Shown: positions 17,599 to 27,502 of the stretch, piece by piece
How positions within the stretch are numbered: position 1 is the first letter of the stretch
How the letters are laid out: each line of letters starts with the position of its first letter
Origin: Cyanobium sp. CZS48M
GTDB lineage: Bacteria > Cyanobacteriota > Cyanobacteriia > PCC-6307 > Cyanobiaceae
Assembly: GCA_030373145.1 (NCBI GenBank)
Contig: JAUCZK010000014.1
Span: 1-64,000, forward strand
DNA: 64,000 nt
Reading direction: 5' to 3'
The notes under the pieces: model-generated
What the model saw: the letters and a program-made list of their open reading frames with translations, nothing else
The model's database searches: none
What the model was told of the DNA's origin: nothing
Position numbers and translations under genes: made by a program

Positions 17599-19275
17599 GT
17601 GCTGCGGCTGAGCGAACTCAAGCTCCCCCTTGATCACACCGACGACGAACTGCGTCAGGCGGTGCTGAAGAGGCTCGCGCTTCCGGCCCAGGCTCTGCGG
17701 AGCCTGAAGCTGGTGAGGCGCAGCGTTGATGCCCGCCACAAGGACGCCATCCGCTTCAGCTACAGCCTCGATCTTGACGTGGCCGATCCCAAGGGACTGC
17801 TGCAGCGCTGGCGCCAGGACCCCCACCTGCGGCCGTCCCCCGACACCACCTATCGCTTCGTGGCTCAACTGGAGCCCGGAGCAGCGCGGCGACCTGAGCG
17901 CCCGATTGTGGTCGGCGCCGGGCCCTGCGGCTATTTCGCCGCACTCGTGCTCGCCCAGATGGGGCTGCGGCCCCTGCTGCTGGAGCGGGGCAAACCGATC
18001 AAGGAGCGCACGGCCGACACCTTCGGCTTCTGGAAGGGCCAGCGGCCTTTCGATCCGCACTCGAACGTGCAATTCGGCGAGGGCGGAGCCGGCACCTTCT
18101 CCGACGGCAAGCTCTACAGCCAGGTGCGGGACCCCCGCCACCTGGGCCGCAAGGTGCTGGAGGAGCTGGTGGCCTGCGGGGCCAATCCCGAGATCCTCAC
18201 CCTGCACCACCCCCACATCGGCACCTTCAAGCTGGCCACGGTGGTGCGGGGGCTGCGCAGCCGCATCGAAGCCCTCGGCGGGGAGATCCGCTTTGGCAGT
18301 GAGGTGGTGCGCCTGGACACGGAGGTCGACTCTGGCGGGCAACGGGTCTGCGGCGTGGTGCTCGCCGATGGCTCCTGCCTGGCGTCCCGCCATGTGGTTC
18401 TGGCGGTGGGCCACAGTGCCCGTGACACCTTCGCCAGCCTCCAGCGCGACGGGGTACGCCTGGAGCCCAAGCCCTTCTCGATCGGGGTGCGCCTGGAGCA
18501 TCCCCAGTCCTTGATCGATGCGGCCCGCTGGGGGCCCTGCGCCGGCCATCCCCGGCTGGGGGCGGCGGAATACAAGCTGGTGCATCACCTCGGCGATGGC
18601 CGCAGCGTCTACAGCTTCTGCATGTGCCCCGGCGGCCTGGTGGTGGCGGCCGCCTCCGAGCCTGGACACCTGGTCACCAATGGCATGAGTCAGCACTCCC
18701 GCAACGAGCGCAATGCCAACAGCGGCATCGTCGTGGGCCTGGAGCTGGAGGATCTGCTCCCCTACGGCCAGGGCCCTGACGATCCCCTCGCCGGCGTGGC
18801 CTTCCAGCGCCACTGGGAAGCGAAGGCCTTTGCCCTGGGCGGCGGCAACTACCGGGCCCCCGTCCAGCGGCTTGATGATTTTCTCTCGGGGCGGGGGCTG
18901 AGCCGGCCACCGGGCTCAATCCAGCCCTCCTACGCTCCGGGCACCACTCCGGCTGATCTGAGCGCCTGCCTGCCGGAGTTCGCCGTGCTGGCCCTGCGCG
19001 AGGCGATCCCGTCCTTCGAGCGCAGCATTCCGGGCTACGCCATGGCCGAGGCCCTGCTCACCGGCGTCGAGACGCGCACCTCCTCACCCGTGCGGATTCC
19101 GCGGGGGCCTGACCTGCAGAGCGTGAACACCCGTGGCCTGTACCCGGCCGGAGAGGGGGCCGGCTATGCCGGTGGCATTCTCTCAGCGGGCATCGATGGC
19201 ATCCGGGTGGCGGAGGCGGTGGCCTGCAGCCTGCTCAGCCCTGGGCCACAACGCCGCTCCACTGCACCGCCTTGA
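17599..19275 (+). CDS. FAD-dependent dehydrogenase (COG2509 family)
   Basis: 558 residues from GTG 17599. An N-terminal alpha/beta domain of about 100 residues (LSELKLPLDHTDDELRQAV and on) precedes the FAD fold PIVVGAGPCGYFAALVLAQM. Family-specific blocks follow: NVQFGEGGAGTFSDGKLYS, FCMCPGGLVVAAASE and GLYPAGEGAGYAGGI. This is the arrangement of the uncharacterised NAD(P)/FAD-dependent dehydrogenases of COG2509. The substrate is unknown. The upstream extension to 17536 overlaps a divergent ORF and is rejected. It is convergent with pgeF, whose 3' end overlaps it by 41 bp. Confidence 0.85.
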   Translation: MLRLSELKLPLDHTDDELRQAVLKRLALPAQALRSLKLVRRSVDARHKDAIRFSYSLDLDVADPKGLLQRWRQDPHLRPSPDTTYRFVAQLEPGAARRPERPIVVGAGPCGYFAALVLAQMGLRPLLLERGKPIKERTADTFGFWKGQRPFDPHSNVQFGEGGAGTFSDGKLYSQVRDPRHLGRKVLEELVACGANPEILTLHHPHIGTFKLATVVRGLRSRIEALGGEIRFGSEVVRLDTEVDSGGQRVCGVVLADGSCLASRHVVLAVGHSARDTFASLQRDGVRLEPKPFSIGVRLEHPQSLIDAARWGPCAGHPRLGAAEYKLVHHLGDGRSVYSFCMCPGGLVVAAASEPGHLVTNGMSQHSRNERNANSGIVVGLELEDLLPYGQGPDDPLAGVAFQRHWEAKAFALGGGNYRAPVQRLDDFLSGRGLSRPPGSIQPSYAPGTTPADLSACLPEFAVLALREAIPSFERSIPGYAMAEALLTGVETRTSSPVRIPRGPDLQSVNTRGLYPAGEGAGYAGGILSAGIDGIRVAEAVACSLLSPGPQRRSTAPP

Positions 19276-20047
19276 CCTGATCGCGGCGCCAGGAGTGAAA
19301 CAGCAGCGGCTCCGCCACCGTGCACAGAGGGCAGAGGCTGAGCTGCTCGGGCCCCAGTCCGGCGTTGAGCAGCTGGGTATGGGCGGCCAGGCGGATGTCG
19401 AGGCGGTAGCGATCCCCTGGGGAGCCGGTTGAGTCATCGGGCTTCAGGGCTCCGGCCGCCATCAGGCTTTGGGCGGGGTCTTCCCCCGGGGCGCAGCAGG
19501 CGTTGCCCACCTGCAGGGCCACATCCAGTTGCACCTGGTAGGCCTCACCACGGATGGCAGGGCCCAGGGCCACCAGCAGATCACGGCGCTGGCTGCCTGA
19601 GCGCTCCAGCGCTTCGATCGCAACCGGCAGAATCCGGCCTGCCACCCCGCGCCAACCGGCATGGCAGGCCGCCACCGAGCCCCGGGCCCGATCGGCGATC
19701 AGCACCGGGGTGCAATCGGCACCGCAGACCCACAGCGATTGGCCAGGGGCATCGCTCACCAACCCATCGCCCTCCGGCCAGGGTTCAGCGATCGCTTCCG
19801 TGGCCGCCAGCACCAGGGGGCTGTGGATCTGGCGGGTGCGGTGCACCGAGACACCGGCGCTGAGGGCGGCCGCCAGCTCCTGGGGACCGCGCCCACTCCA
19901 CTGGCGGGTGAAGAAGCCGTGCTCGAACTCCGAGAGCCGATCGCACTGGAGGACGTAGCCGCCATAGGTGCCCACCCAGGTCCAGCCATCGAGGGCGTTG
20001 AAGCCCCGATCGGGGCGATCGAAAGGCGGATCGACGGCTTCAGCCAC
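19235..20047 (-). CDS. pgeF: Peptidoglycan editing factor PgeF (laccase/YfiH domain)
   Basis: 270 residues of the YfiH/DUF152 family. Signatures are HGFFTRQWSG, VHRTRQIHSP, DGLVSDAPG, the Cys-containing GADCTPVLIADR, and CHAGWRGVAGRI, where the Cys and His ligate zinc. In E. coli PgeF removes mis-incorporated L-Ser from peptidoglycan precursors; older annotations call it a polyphenol oxidase. It is the last gene of a minus-strand group with tab2 and the S1-domain gene, 12 bp after tab2. Its 3' end overlaps the FAD dehydrogenase. Confidence 0.9.
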   Translation of the reverse strand: MAEAVDPPFDRPDRGFNALDGWTWVGTYGGYVLQCDRLSEFEHGFFTRQWSGRGPQELAAALSAGVSVHRTRQIHSPLVLAATEAIAEPWPEGDGLVSDAPGQSLWVCGADCTPVLIADRARGSVAACHAGWRGVAGRILPVAIEALERSGSQRRDLLVALGPAIRGEAYQVQLDVALQVGNACCAPGEDPAQSLMAAGALKPDDSTGSPGDRYRLDIRLAAHTQLLNAGLGPEQLSLCPLCTVAEPLLFHSWRRDQVKAVQWSGVVAQG

Positions 20048-20059
20048 GGAACGGCGTCC

Positions 20060-20959
20060 TCAGCAGTCGGGCATGTCGCGCAGAAGCCAGAAGCCATCGA
20101 AGCGCTCGGATTGCGCCTCGCTCTGCACGGCGATGAACTGCAGGCCAGCGGCGGCCGTGCGGGCGGCTGCGAAGGCTTCGGTCACCTCGCTCGCTTCGGT
20201 CTTGGCCAAGGTCGCCAGCCGCCAGCGGTCTTCAAGGCCAGCTTCGAGCACCAGATTGGCGCCTTCCATCTCCAGGCGGGCAGGCTCAAGGCCTGCGATC
20301 CAGCCGGCAATGGCCAGGGAGCGGGTGCGGCTGAACAGGCGCAGGCCCGGCACCATCAGCTCATCGGGCAGTTCAGCGGGCAGGGGAAACAGCCCTTCAA
20401 AGCCGATCTCCCACTCGGGCGCTTCACGCAGGGCGCCGAGGGGCAGCGAGACCCAGTCCCAGGAATCGCCCCGGGCCGCCTCCGGCAGGGGCAGGGGCAG
20501 CGAGCGCATCGGCAACGGCGGCGGCGCCAGGGGGCCAGCCATGTAGCCCTCCTCGGCGGGGTACACCTCCCGTTCCCGTTCACTCAGCCATTCCACCAAG
20601 GCATAACAGCGACGGCTGGGGATCACCTCAAGGCCGATGGCCTCAGCGGCCCGCTGCACCATGGTGCGCATCGTCGCCCGCCAGCAGCGCAGCCGGCGCG
20701 GAGCCCCCAGACCCTGCTCAGCTGCTGCCAGCAGCGCCTCGTTGAGGGCTCCCTGCAGCCACACCGAATTGACCGTGTTGGCCGGACAGTTCTTCGCCCA
20801 GCGAAAGGGCGCCTGGCCGCTGTCTTTGGCGGGGGTGGCCGTGATCAGCAGATCCCAGCGCTTCTTGCCGCCGGGATCGAGCACCGGACGGGAAAAGAAA
20901 TCCAGTTCCCAGTCGAGGGAGAGCTGGGTGCCAGGGGCTGCAGGGGCGGCCTGATTCAT
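20060..20959 (-). CDS. Tab2/Atab2 family RNA-binding protein
   Basis: 299 residues with the DUF1092 (Tab2) pattern: an N-terminal LSLDWELDFFSRPVLDPGGKKRW opening, FRWAKNCPANTVNS, RRLRCWRATMRTM, and the C-terminal FDGFWLLRDMPDC. In plants and algae Tab2/ATAB2 binds psaB mRNA and is needed for photosystem I (and II) synthesis. In cyanobacteria it is likely to have a similar photosystem-biogenesis role. Its start overlaps the 3' end of the S1-domain gene by 4 bp, so the two are co-transcribed and probably translationally coupled. Confidence 0.9.
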   Translation of the reverse strand: MNQAAPAAPGTQLSLDWELDFFSRPVLDPGGKKRWDLLITATPAKDSGQAPFRWAKNCPANTVNSVWLQGALNEALLAAAEQGLGAPRRLRCWRATMRTMVQRAAEAIGLEVIPSRRCYALVEWLSEREREVYPAEEGYMAGPLAPPPLPMRSLPLPLPEAARGDSWDWVSLPLGALREAPEWEIGFEGLFPLPAELPDELMVPGLRLFSRTRSLAIAGWIAGLEPARLEMEGANLVLEAGLEDRWRLATLAKTEASEVTEAFAAARTAAAGLQFIAVQSEAQSERFDGFWLLRDMPDC

Positions 20960-22203
20960 CCCGCCTCCTGCTCGTGCTGACGCAGCAGCAGCCGTGCCCG
21001 GTTGGCCCGGTCCTCAGCTTCGGCCATCACCGTCTCCTTGGCCGTGAGCAGCTCACCGGGCTGGGTTTCGAGCAGGGCGGTGTTGAGGGCGATCCGGCCG
21101 CGGGAGGGATCGATCTGGGTGACCAGGGCCTTGAGCCGCTCCCCTTGGCTGAAGGCCTCACGGATGTCGCGCAGGTGAACACCGGTGATCGACGACTGGT
21201 GCAGCAATCCACTCACCCCGCCGAGGTCCACGAAGAAGCCATAGGGCTTCACCGACACCACCTGACCATCCACGAGCTGCCCCACCTCCAGCCCCGCCAG
21301 CAGGGAGGCACTGGCGGCCCGCTTCTCGGAGAGCACCAGCTTGCGGGTGTCCGCGTTGACCTCCAGGAAGGCCACGGCAAAGGAGGTGCCCACCAGCTGC
21401 TCGTGGTTCTCGCCGTTCAGGAGCTGGGAGCGGGGGATGAACCCCCTGAGGCCCTCCAGGTCACAGGTGACGCCACCGCGGTTGAAGCCACTCACCTTCA
21501 CCTGCACCACCTTGCCGGCGGCCTCCAGTTGCTTCAGCTTGTCCCAGCTCAGGCGCAGGGCCAGGGCGCGGGCACTGATCGTGACCATGCCGTCGGCGTT
21601 CTGCTCGCGGGTGACCAGCACCTCCACGGGCTGACCCTTGGGAAAGCGTTCCTTGAGGTTGCCGATCACCCCGAGGCCTGCCTCGGCCTTGGGCATGAAG
21701 CCCGGCGCCTTGCCGCCGATGTCGATATAGACCCCATCGCTCTCGGCGCTGATCACGGTGCCCGTGACCACATCGCCGGTGGCCCCCACGGGCTCGTTCT
21801 CGTCGAGCGCGGCGAGGAAGGCGTCCTCGTCGAAGTCGAAGTCGTCGACGGTGCGGGCCGGCCGCGAGGACGTGGTGGCGGCGGCAGGGGCACTGCCGGC
21901 GGAGCGGCTGGAGCGGCCCTGACGGGAGGGGCCATCGGCCGCCCCCATCAGGTCAGCCATGGTCATGCCCTCCAGGCTGGCCGTCTCGAAACGTTCGTCA
22001 TCGCTGGCGCTGGCTGCGGCGGGCTGGGGCGCCGTCGCCTCAGCCGGCACGGCGCCGGCCACCGGCGACACCTGCTCCTCCTCGTCCTTGCGACTGAGGT
22101 ACATCAACTGAGGCGGCTTGCGCAACGGCGCCTCCGCCCTGGTGGGAGCGGCCGGCTTGGGGCGGGGGCCTGCGGGAGGAACGGGACGCTGCGATCCAGC
22201 CAT
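20956..22203 (-). CDS. S1-domain RNA-binding protein (ribosomal protein S1 homolog)
   Basis: 415 residues. The first about 140 are disordered and rich in Pro/Ala/Ser with an acidic DDFDFDEDAFLAAL patch. Three S1 OB-fold repeats follow: about 145-215 (GDVVTGTVISAESDGVYIDI), 230-300 (VVQVKVSGFNRGGVTCDL) and 315-385 (GQLVDGQVVSVKPYGFFVDL). Cyanobacteria carry more than one S1 protein with three or so repeats, and this is the kind that binds mRNA during translation initiation. It is directly upstream of and overlapping tab2, so two RNA-binding proteins are co-expressed. The disordered N-terminus is longer than in chloroplast-type S1. Confidence 0.88.
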   Translation of the reverse strand: MAGSQRPVPPAGPRPKPAAPTRAEAPLRKPPQLMYLSRKDEEEQVSPVAGAVPAEATAPQPAAASASDDERFETASLEGMTMADLMGAADGPSRQGRSSRSAGSAPAAATTSSRPARTVDDFDFDEDAFLAALDENEPVGATGDVVTGTVISAESDGVYIDIGGKAPGFMPKAEAGLGVIGNLKERFPKGQPVEVLVTREQNADGMVTISARALALRLSWDKLKQLEAAGKVVQVKVSGFNRGGVTCDLEGLRGFIPRSQLLNGENHEQLVGTSFAVAFLEVNADTRKLVLSEKRAASASLLAGLEVGQLVDGQVVSVKPYGFFVDLGGVSGLLHQSSITGVHLRDIREAFSQGERLKALVTQIDPSRGRIALNTALLETQPGELLTAKETVMAEAEDRANRARLLLRQHEQEAG

Positions 22204-22255
22204 GGCCCAGGTTGATCTGACAGCAGCACACTGTAAGGATCAGCCCGTGGAGCGG

Positions 22256-23050
22256 ATGGGGACACCTGCCAAGCACGCCTTCGAAGGGCTCAGCTGGATC
22301 GCCGCCCAGGAGGCCGCCTCCCGGCCGGGGAGCACGGTGATCTGGCCGTTCGGGGCGGTGGAGCAGCACGGTCCGCAGCTGCCCCTGGGCACCGATGCCG
22401 TTTTCGCTGAACGGGTGCTGCAGGCCGTGCTGGAGCGCTTACCCGCGGAACTGCCGATCTGGCGGCTGCCGCTGTTCCAGCTGGGCTTTTCCCCCGAGCA
22501 TGGCGCCTTCCCCGGCACCCTCAGCCTGCCGGCGGAGGTGCTGCTGCAGGTGGTGATGGCCGTGGGGGCCGACCTGGCCCGGGCCGGGTTCCAGCGCCTG
22601 GTGCTCTTCAACGCCCACGGCGGCCAGATCGCCCTGCTGCAAGTGGCGGCGCGGCAGCTCAGGGCTGCCCATCCCCGCCTGGCAGTGATGCCCTGTTTCC
22701 TCTGGAGCGGGCCGCCGGGGGTGGCCGCGCTGGTGCCGGAGCCGGAGCGTAGCGAGGGGCTGCATGCGGCCCTGGCCGAAACAAGCCTGATGCTGCATCT
22801 GGCCCCCGACCTGGTGGGGCCCGAGCGGCCCAGGGGGGGTCAACTGGATCCGCCACCGCCGCCGGGCTGGAGCCTGGAGGGGGCTGTTCCCACCGCCTGG
22901 CTGACCGCTGATCTCTCCGCCAGTGGCGTGGTGGGAGATGCCCGTGGGGCTGATGCGGCCCTGGGGGAAGCCCTCTACACCGCCCTGGTGGATGGCTGGG
23001 TGACGCTGCTGGGGGATCTGCTCACCAGCAGCTGGCCGCCCCGCCCCTGA
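22256..23050 (+). CDS. Creatininase-family amidohydrolase
   Basis: 264 residues from ATG 22256. Metal-binding blocks of the creatininase superfamily are present: [45 protein letters not shown], and the Glu of [10 protein letters not shown]. Members hydrolyse cyclic amides such as creatinine or formamidopyrimidine-type intermediates; the substrate is not predictable here. The ORF can be extended to ATG 22202, but that start overlaps the start of the divergent S1-domain gene (both use the CATG at 22201-22204), so the later start is preferred. Confidence 0.85.
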   Translation: MGTPAKHAFEGLSWIAAQEAASRPGSTVIWPFGAVEQHGPQLPLGTDAVFAERVLQAVLERLPAELPIWRLPLFQLGFSPEHGAFPGTLSLPAEVLLQVVMAVGADLARAGFQRLVLFNAHGGQIALLQVAARQLRAAHPRLAVMPCFLWSGPPGVAALVPEPERSEGLHAALAETSLMLHLAPDLVGPERPRGGQLDPPPPPGWSLEGAVPTAWLTADLSASGVVGDARGADAALGEALYTALVDGWVTLLGDLLTSSWPPRP

Positions 23051-23108
23051 ACCAATCCCGGCCGGCCTGGTTACAGTCGCCAACACTGATCCCTTAGCCG
23101 CCGACGCC

Positions 23109-23870
23109 ATGCCCAGCCTCGAGACCACCATCGCCGCCAGCACAGTCGATTCCCCTGTCTCCACCCCTGCTGTTGGCAGCAGCGATGACCAGGACCTGGG
23201 CCTGCCTGATTTCAGCAGCAGCACCTACAAGGACGCCTACAGCCGCATCAACGCGATCGTGATTGAGGGCGAACAGGAAGCCCACGACAACTACATCTCC
23301 CTTGGTGGTCTGATCCCCGACCAGGCGGAAGAGCTGGCGCGGCTGGCCCGCATGGAGCTGAAGCACAAGAAGGGATTCACGGCCTGTGCCAACAATCTCT
23401 CGGTGACCGCCGACATGGACTTTGCCAAGGAGTTCTTCTCACCACTCCACGGCAACTTCCAGGCGGCCCTCGCCGAAGGGAAGGTGGTGACCTGCCTGCT
23501 GATTCAGGCCATCTTGATTGAGGCTTTCGCCATCTCCGCCTATCACATCTACATTCCTGTTGCTGATCCCTTCGCCCGCAAGATCACCGAAGGTGTGGTC
23601 AAGGACGAATACACCCACCTCAATTACGGCCAGGAATGGCTGAAGGCCAATCTCGAAACCTCCCGGGCTGAGCTGGAGCAGGCCAACCGGGTCAACCTGC
23701 CGCTGGTGCGCAAGATGCTGGAGCAGGTGGCTGGTGATGCCGCCGTGCTGCACATGGACCAGGAGGATTTGATGGCCGACTTCATGACTTCTTACCAGGA
23801 GGCCCTCATCGACATCGGTTTCACCACCCGGGAAATCGCCAGGATGGCCACCGCCGCGCTGTTGGGCTGA
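23109..23870 (+). CDS. ado: Aldehyde deformylating oxygenase (alkane synthesis)
   Basis: Non-heme di-iron enzyme of 253 residues that turns fatty aldehydes into Cn-1 alkanes and formate. The ferritin-like helices carry the ligand set seen in cyanobacterial [45 protein letters not shown] and [15 protein letters not shown]. The N-terminal tail of about 35 residues is longer and more Ser/Thr-rich than usual. The aar gene begins 60 bp downstream on the same strand, the normal cyanobacterial pairing. Confidence 0.97.
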   Translation: MPSLETTIAASTVDSPVSTPAVGSSDDQDLGLPDFSSSTYKDAYSRINAIVIEGEQEAHDNYISLGGLIPDQAEELARLARMELKHKKGFTACANNLSVTADMDFAKEFFSPLHGNFQAALAEGKVVTCLLIQAILIEAFAISAYHIYIPVADPFARKITEGVVKDEYTHLNYGQEWLKANLETSRAELEQANRVNLPLVRKMLEQVAGDAAVLHMDQEDLMADFMTSYQEALIDIGFTTREIARMATAALLG

Positions 23871-23930
23871 AGCCCATGGCAGGATGTGTCGTCGGCCACA
23901 GCCGTCCCCATCCCGCCTCGCCTCAGCTGC

Positions 23931-24977
23931 ATGTTCGGTCTGATTGGTCACTCCACCAGCCTGGAGCAGGCACGGTCCAAGGCCCTTGAGCTGGGCTTTC
24001 CCGAATACGCCGAGGGTGACCTTGACCTCTGGTGCGTGGCTCCACCTCAGTTGGTGGAAACCGTCAGCATCACCAGCCGGACCGGTAAAATCATCGAAGG
24101 CGCTTACATCGATTCGGTGTTCGTGCCCGAGATGCTCAGCCGTTTCAAGACCGCCAGGCGCAAGGTTCTCAACGCCATGGAGCTGGCCCAAAAGAGTGGG
24201 ATTGATATCACCGCCCTGGGTGGATTCACCTCGATCATCTTCGAGAACTTCAACCTGCTCAAGAGCCAGCAGATCCGCAGCACTGCCCTGGAGTGGGAGC
24301 GGTTCACCACCGGCAACACCCACACCGCCTGGGTGATCGCCCAGCAGGTGGAGCTCAATGCACCGGCCCTCGGCATCGATCTGAGCCAGGCCAAGGTGGC
24401 GGTGGTGGGGGCGACTGGCGACATCGGCAGTGCCGTCTGCCGCTGGCTCAGCCAGAAGACAGGCGTGGCTGAACTGCTGCTGGTGGCCCGCCAGCCCCAG
24501 CCGCTGCTGGATCTGCAGGCCGAGCTGGGCGGCGGCCGCATCCTCAGCCTGGAGGAGGCCCTGCCCGAAGCCGACGTGGTGGTCTGGGTGGCCAGCCTTC
24601 CCCAGGGTCTGAGCATCGAGGCGGACAGCCTCAGATCCCCCTGTCTGATGATTGATGGGGGCTACCCCAAGAATCTCGACACCAAGGTGGCGGGTGGCGG
24701 TGTGCATGTGATCAAGGGCGGCATCGTCGAGTTCTGGCAGGACATCGGCTGGCAGATGATGGAGGTGGCCGAGATGGACAATCCCAGGCGCCAGCTCTTC
24801 GCCTGCTTCGCCGAAGCGATGCTGCTGGAGTTCGAGGGCCTGCACACCAATTTCAGCTGGGGCCGCAACAACATCACCCTGGCCAACATGGAGCTGATCG
24901 GGGCCGCTTCTCTGCGTCACGGCTTCTGCTCCATCGGCCTGAACCAGGTTCCACAGCCCCAGCTGGCGGCCGTGTGA
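23931..24977 (+). CDS. aar: Acyl-ACP reductase (fatty aldehyde forming)
   Basis: 348 residues from ATG 23931 ([15 protein letters not shown]), matching homolog starts; the longer frame from 23886 is not needed. The Rossmann fold for NADPH is [19 protein letters not shown]. The conserved Cys of the acyl-thioester site is likely the one in the last helix region ([10 protein letters not shown]) or [12 protein letters not shown]. It supplies aldehydes to ADO. The operon-like order ado-aar-accA puts a fatty-acid supply gene directly behind the alkane pair. Confidence 0.96.
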   Translation: MFGLIGHSTSLEQARSKALELGFPEYAEGDLDLWCVAPPQLVETVSITSRTGKIIEGAYIDSVFVPEMLSRFKTARRKVLNAMELAQKSGIDITALGGFTSIIFENFNLLKSQQIRSTALEWERFTTGNTHTAWVIAQQVELNAPALGIDLSQAKVAVVGATGDIGSAVCRWLSQKTGVAELLLVARQPQPLLDLQAELGGGRILSLEEALPEADVVVWVASLPQGLSIEADSLRSPCLMIDGGYPKNLDTKVAGGGVHVIKGGIVEFWQDIGWQMMEVAEMDNPRRQLFACFAEAMLLEFEGLHTNFSWGRNNITLANMELIGAASLRHGFCSIGLNQVPQPQLAAV

Positions 24978-25001
24978 TTCACCCTCCCTCCCTCCCACGC
25001 C

Positions 25002-25991
25002 ATGGCCCGCCGTCCCCTGCTCGAGTTTGAAAAACCCCTGGTGGAACTGGAGGATCAGATCGAGCAGATCCGCCAACTGGCCAGGGATTCAGAGGTGGAT
25101 GTCAGTCAGCAGCTGCTACAGCTGGAAACCCTGGCGGCCCGCCGAAGGGTGGAGATCTTTCAGTCCCTGAGTCCAGCTCAGAAGATCCAGGTGGCCCGCC
25201 ACCCCCAGCGGCCCAGCACCTTGGATTACATCCAGGTGATCACCGATGAATGGTTCGAGTTGCACGGCGATCGCCGCGGCTCCGACGATCAGGCCCTGGT
25301 GGGTGGTGTCGGCCGCATCGGTGAGCAGGGTGTGGTGCTGATCGGCCACCAGAAGGGCCGTGACACCAAGGAGAATGTGGCCAGAAATTTCGGCATGGCC
25401 TCCCCGGGTGGCTACCGCAAGGCCCTGCGGCTGATGGAGCATGCCGATCGCTTCCGTCTGCCGATCCTCAGCTTCATCGACACCCCTGGGGCCTACGCCG
25501 GCGTGCTCGCTGAAGAGCAGGGGCAGGGGGAAGCCATCGCCGTGAATCTGCGCGAGATGTTCAGTCTGCGGGTTCCTGTGATCGCCACGGTGATCGGTGA
25601 AGGGGGCTCCGGCGGTGCCCTCGGCATCGGCGTCGCCGACCGTCTGCTGATGTTCGAGCACAGCGTCTACACCGTGGCCAGTCCAGAGGCCTGCGCCTCC
25701 ATCCTCTGGCGGGATGCGGCCCAAGCCCCGGCCGCCGCCGCTGCCCTGCGCATCACCGCCAATGATCTGCTGCAGCTGGGGGTGATCGACTCGGTGCTGA
25801 GCGAACCCTCCGGCGGGAACCACTGGGCACCGCTTCAGGCCGCTGAAACCCTGCGTGCCGCCCTGGTGCAGCACCTCAAGGAACTGGCTCAGCTCAGCGA
25901 AGCCGAGCTGCTGGAGCAGCGTTACGCCAAGTTCCGGCGCATGGGGCGGATTCTCGATCCAGAGGCCACAGAACCTGTGTCGAACCCTTAA
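25002..25991 (+). CDS. accA: Acetyl-CoA carboxylase carboxyltransferase subunit alpha
   Basis: 329 residues. The N-terminal coiled coil ([18 protein letters not shown]) and crotonase-type carboxyltransferase domain are typical: [50 protein letters not shown] and [19 protein letters not shown]. With AccD it transfers carboxyl from biotin to acetyl-CoA to give malonyl-CoA. It is 24 bp behind aar. A perfect stem-loop overlaps its stop codon. Confidence 0.97.
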   Translation: MARRPLLEFEKPLVELEDQIEQIRQLARDSEVDVSQQLLQLETLAARRRVEIFQSLSPAQKIQVARHPQRPSTLDYIQVITDEWFELHGDRRGSDDQALVGGVGRIGEQGVVLIGHQKGRDTKENVARNFGMASPGGYRKALRLMEHADRFRLPILSFIDTPGAYAGVLAEEQGQGEAIAVNLREMFSLRVPVIATVIGEGGSGGALGIGVADRLLMFEHSVYTVASPEACASILWRDAAQAPAAAAALRITANDLLQLGVIDSVLSEPSGGNHWAPLQAAETLRAALVQHLKELAQLSEAELLEQRYAKFRRMGRILDPEATEPVSNP

Positions 25992-25998
25992 GGTTCGA
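25980..25998 (+). terminator. Stem-loop across the accA stop codon
   Basis: Perfect 7-bp arms TCGAACC and GGTTCGA with loop CTTAA. The TAA of accA lies at the base of the loop. A TTTTT run follows about 15 bases later. It could reduce read-through into the next gene, whose start is a weak TTG only 18 bases downstream. Confidence 0.45.
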
Positions 25999-26015
25999 GT
26001 CGAGACGCATCCTTT

Positions 26016-26726
26016 TTGGCTTCTGTATTGATCACCGGTGCCTCCAGGGGCATCGGAGCGGCGGCTGCCAGCCGTTTCGCCGCCGCTGGTTGGGACCTTC
26101 TACTCCTGGCACGCTCCAGCAGCGACCTTGAGACCGTGGCGGCGCCCCTGCTGGCCGGCGGCAGGCGAGTGGAATGGCTGGCCGCCGACCTCACCGATCC
26201 CCAGAGACTGCCAGACCAGCTGGCGGATCTATTGGGCCGCGGTCTGCAGCCCACGGTGGTGATCAACAATGCTGGCGCCGCTTACACCGGTGAGCTGGCC
26301 AGCATGGAGCTCGCCTCGTGGCAGTGGCTGCTTCAACTCAATCTCACCAGCGTGTTCCAGGTGTGTCAGGCGGTCCTGCCTGGATTACGCCAACAGGACT
26401 CCAGCCTGATCATCAATGTGAGCAGTCATGCCGCCAGGAATGCATTCCCCGAATGGGGGGCCTACTGCACCACCAAGGCGGCCCTGGACTCGTTCAGCCG
26501 CTGCCTCGCCGCTGAGGAACGCCGCCATGGCATTCGCGTCTCCACCCTCACCCTCGGCGCGGTTGACACCCCCCTTTGGGGGACGGAAACCGTCCACAGT
26601 TCCTTCAATCGCCATGCCATGCTGGATGCAGATCAAGCCGCGGAAGCTCTGCTGTTCCTTGCTCAGCAGCCTCCGTCCCAGGTGGTGGAGGACCTGACCC
26701 TCATGCCCGCCTCTGGCGCTTTCTGA
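26016..26726 (+). CDS. SDR-family oxidoreductase
   Basis: Classical short-chain dehydrogenase of 236 residues. Cofactor loop TGASRGIGAAAA, NNAGAAYTG, catalytic Ser in SLIINVSSHAAR, and YCTTKAAL (YxxxK) are all in place. It probably uses NADP(H), as the Arg after the glycine-rich loop suggests. The substrate is unknown. The start is a TTG 24 bases behind accA with no clear ribosome site, so translation may depend on accA. In cyanobacteria an SDR is often found next to ado/aar/accA. Confidence 0.88.
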   Translation: MASVLITGASRGIGAAAASRFAAAGWDLLLLARSSSDLETVAAPLLAGGRRVEWLAADLTDPQRLPDQLADLLGRGLQPTVVINNAGAAYTGELASMELASWQWLLQLNLTSVFQVCQAVLPGLRQQDSSLIINVSSHAARNAFPEWGAYCTTKAALDSFSRCLAAEERRHGIRVSTLTLGAVDTPLWGTETVHSSFNRHAMLDADQAAEALLFLAQQPPSQVVEDLTLMPASGAF

Positions 26727-26733
26727 GTCTTTC

Positions 26734-27477
26734 ATGACATCCACCATCCCCTCCAACCCCAGCTCCAGGTCGATCACCCCTGACGCGGCCCCAGGTCCCG
26801 TCAGTGCGCGCATTCGTGAACGCCTGGTCCAGGCCGGCGTGCCCTACTTCGCCAACGACAACGTGGCTGATCACCTCCTCGAGGGAGAACTCGATCAGCT
26901 GGAGATCGAGGTGGCCGGCAAAGTGCGCGAGATGCTGCGCAGCCTCGTCATTGATATTGACAACGATCACAACACCGAGGAGACCGCCGAACGGGTCGCT
27001 CGGATGTACCTCCACGAAGTATTCAAAGGTCGCTATCACAAGCAACCGAAGATCGCCAGCTTCCCCAACGTCAAACATCTGGACGAGATTTACACGGTGG
27101 GGCCGATCAGTATCCGCTCGGCCTGCTCCCACCACTTGGTGCCCATCCTGGGCAACTGCTGGATCGGCATTAAACCCGGTGATCGGGTGATTGGTCTCTC
27201 CAAATTCGCCCGGGTGGCCGACTGGGTCTTCTCCCGCCCGCACATACAGGAGGAGGCCGTGATGATCCTTGCCGATGAGATCGAGCGGCTGTGCAAGCCC
27301 CAGGGTCTGGCGATCCTGGTCAAAGCCCAGCACTACTGCATGAAGTGGCGGGGGGTCAAAGAACCTCAGACCAGCATGGTCAATTCGGTGGTGCGGGGCG
27401 ATTTCCGCCACGACCCCAGCCTCAAGCACGAGTTCTTTGAATTGGTGAAGCAGCAGCAAGCGGTTCTCAGCACCTGA
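26734..27477 (+). CDS. folE: GTP cyclohydrolase I
   Basis: 247 residues. The core carries the zinc and GTP-binding residues: YTVGPISIRSACSHHLVPI, GLSKFARVADWVFSRPHIQE and VLVKAQHYCMKWRG-type sequence near the end (here LVKAQHYCMKWRGV). It performs the first step of folate and tetrahydrobiopterin synthesis, GTP to dihydroneopterin triphosphate. The N-terminal about 30 residues are low-complexity Ser/Pro. SCSHH reads SACSHH here, with the Cys retained. It starts 7 bp after the SDR gene. Confidence 0.96.
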   Translation: MTSTIPSNPSSRSITPDAAPGPVSARIRERLVQAGVPYFANDNVADHLLEGELDQLEIEVAGKVREMLRSLVIDIDNDHNTEETAERVARMYLHEVFKGRYHKQPKIASFPNVKHLDEIYTVGPISIRSACSHHLVPILGNCWIGIKPGDRVIGLSKFARVADWVFSRPHIQEEAVMILADEIERLCKPQGLAILVKAQHYCMKWRGVKEPQTSMVNSVVRGDFRHDPSLKHEFFELVKQQQAVLST

Positions 27478-27502
27478 GTTCAGCCCCTGTCATGCCGTGA
27501 GT

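Noticed and set aside
17317-18813. 498-residue minus-strand ORF
   Set aside because: Antisense to the FAD dehydrogenase with shadow composition; no motif.
23439-25076. 545-residue minus-strand ORF
   Set aside because: Antisense to ado and aar, both clear genes; no domain.
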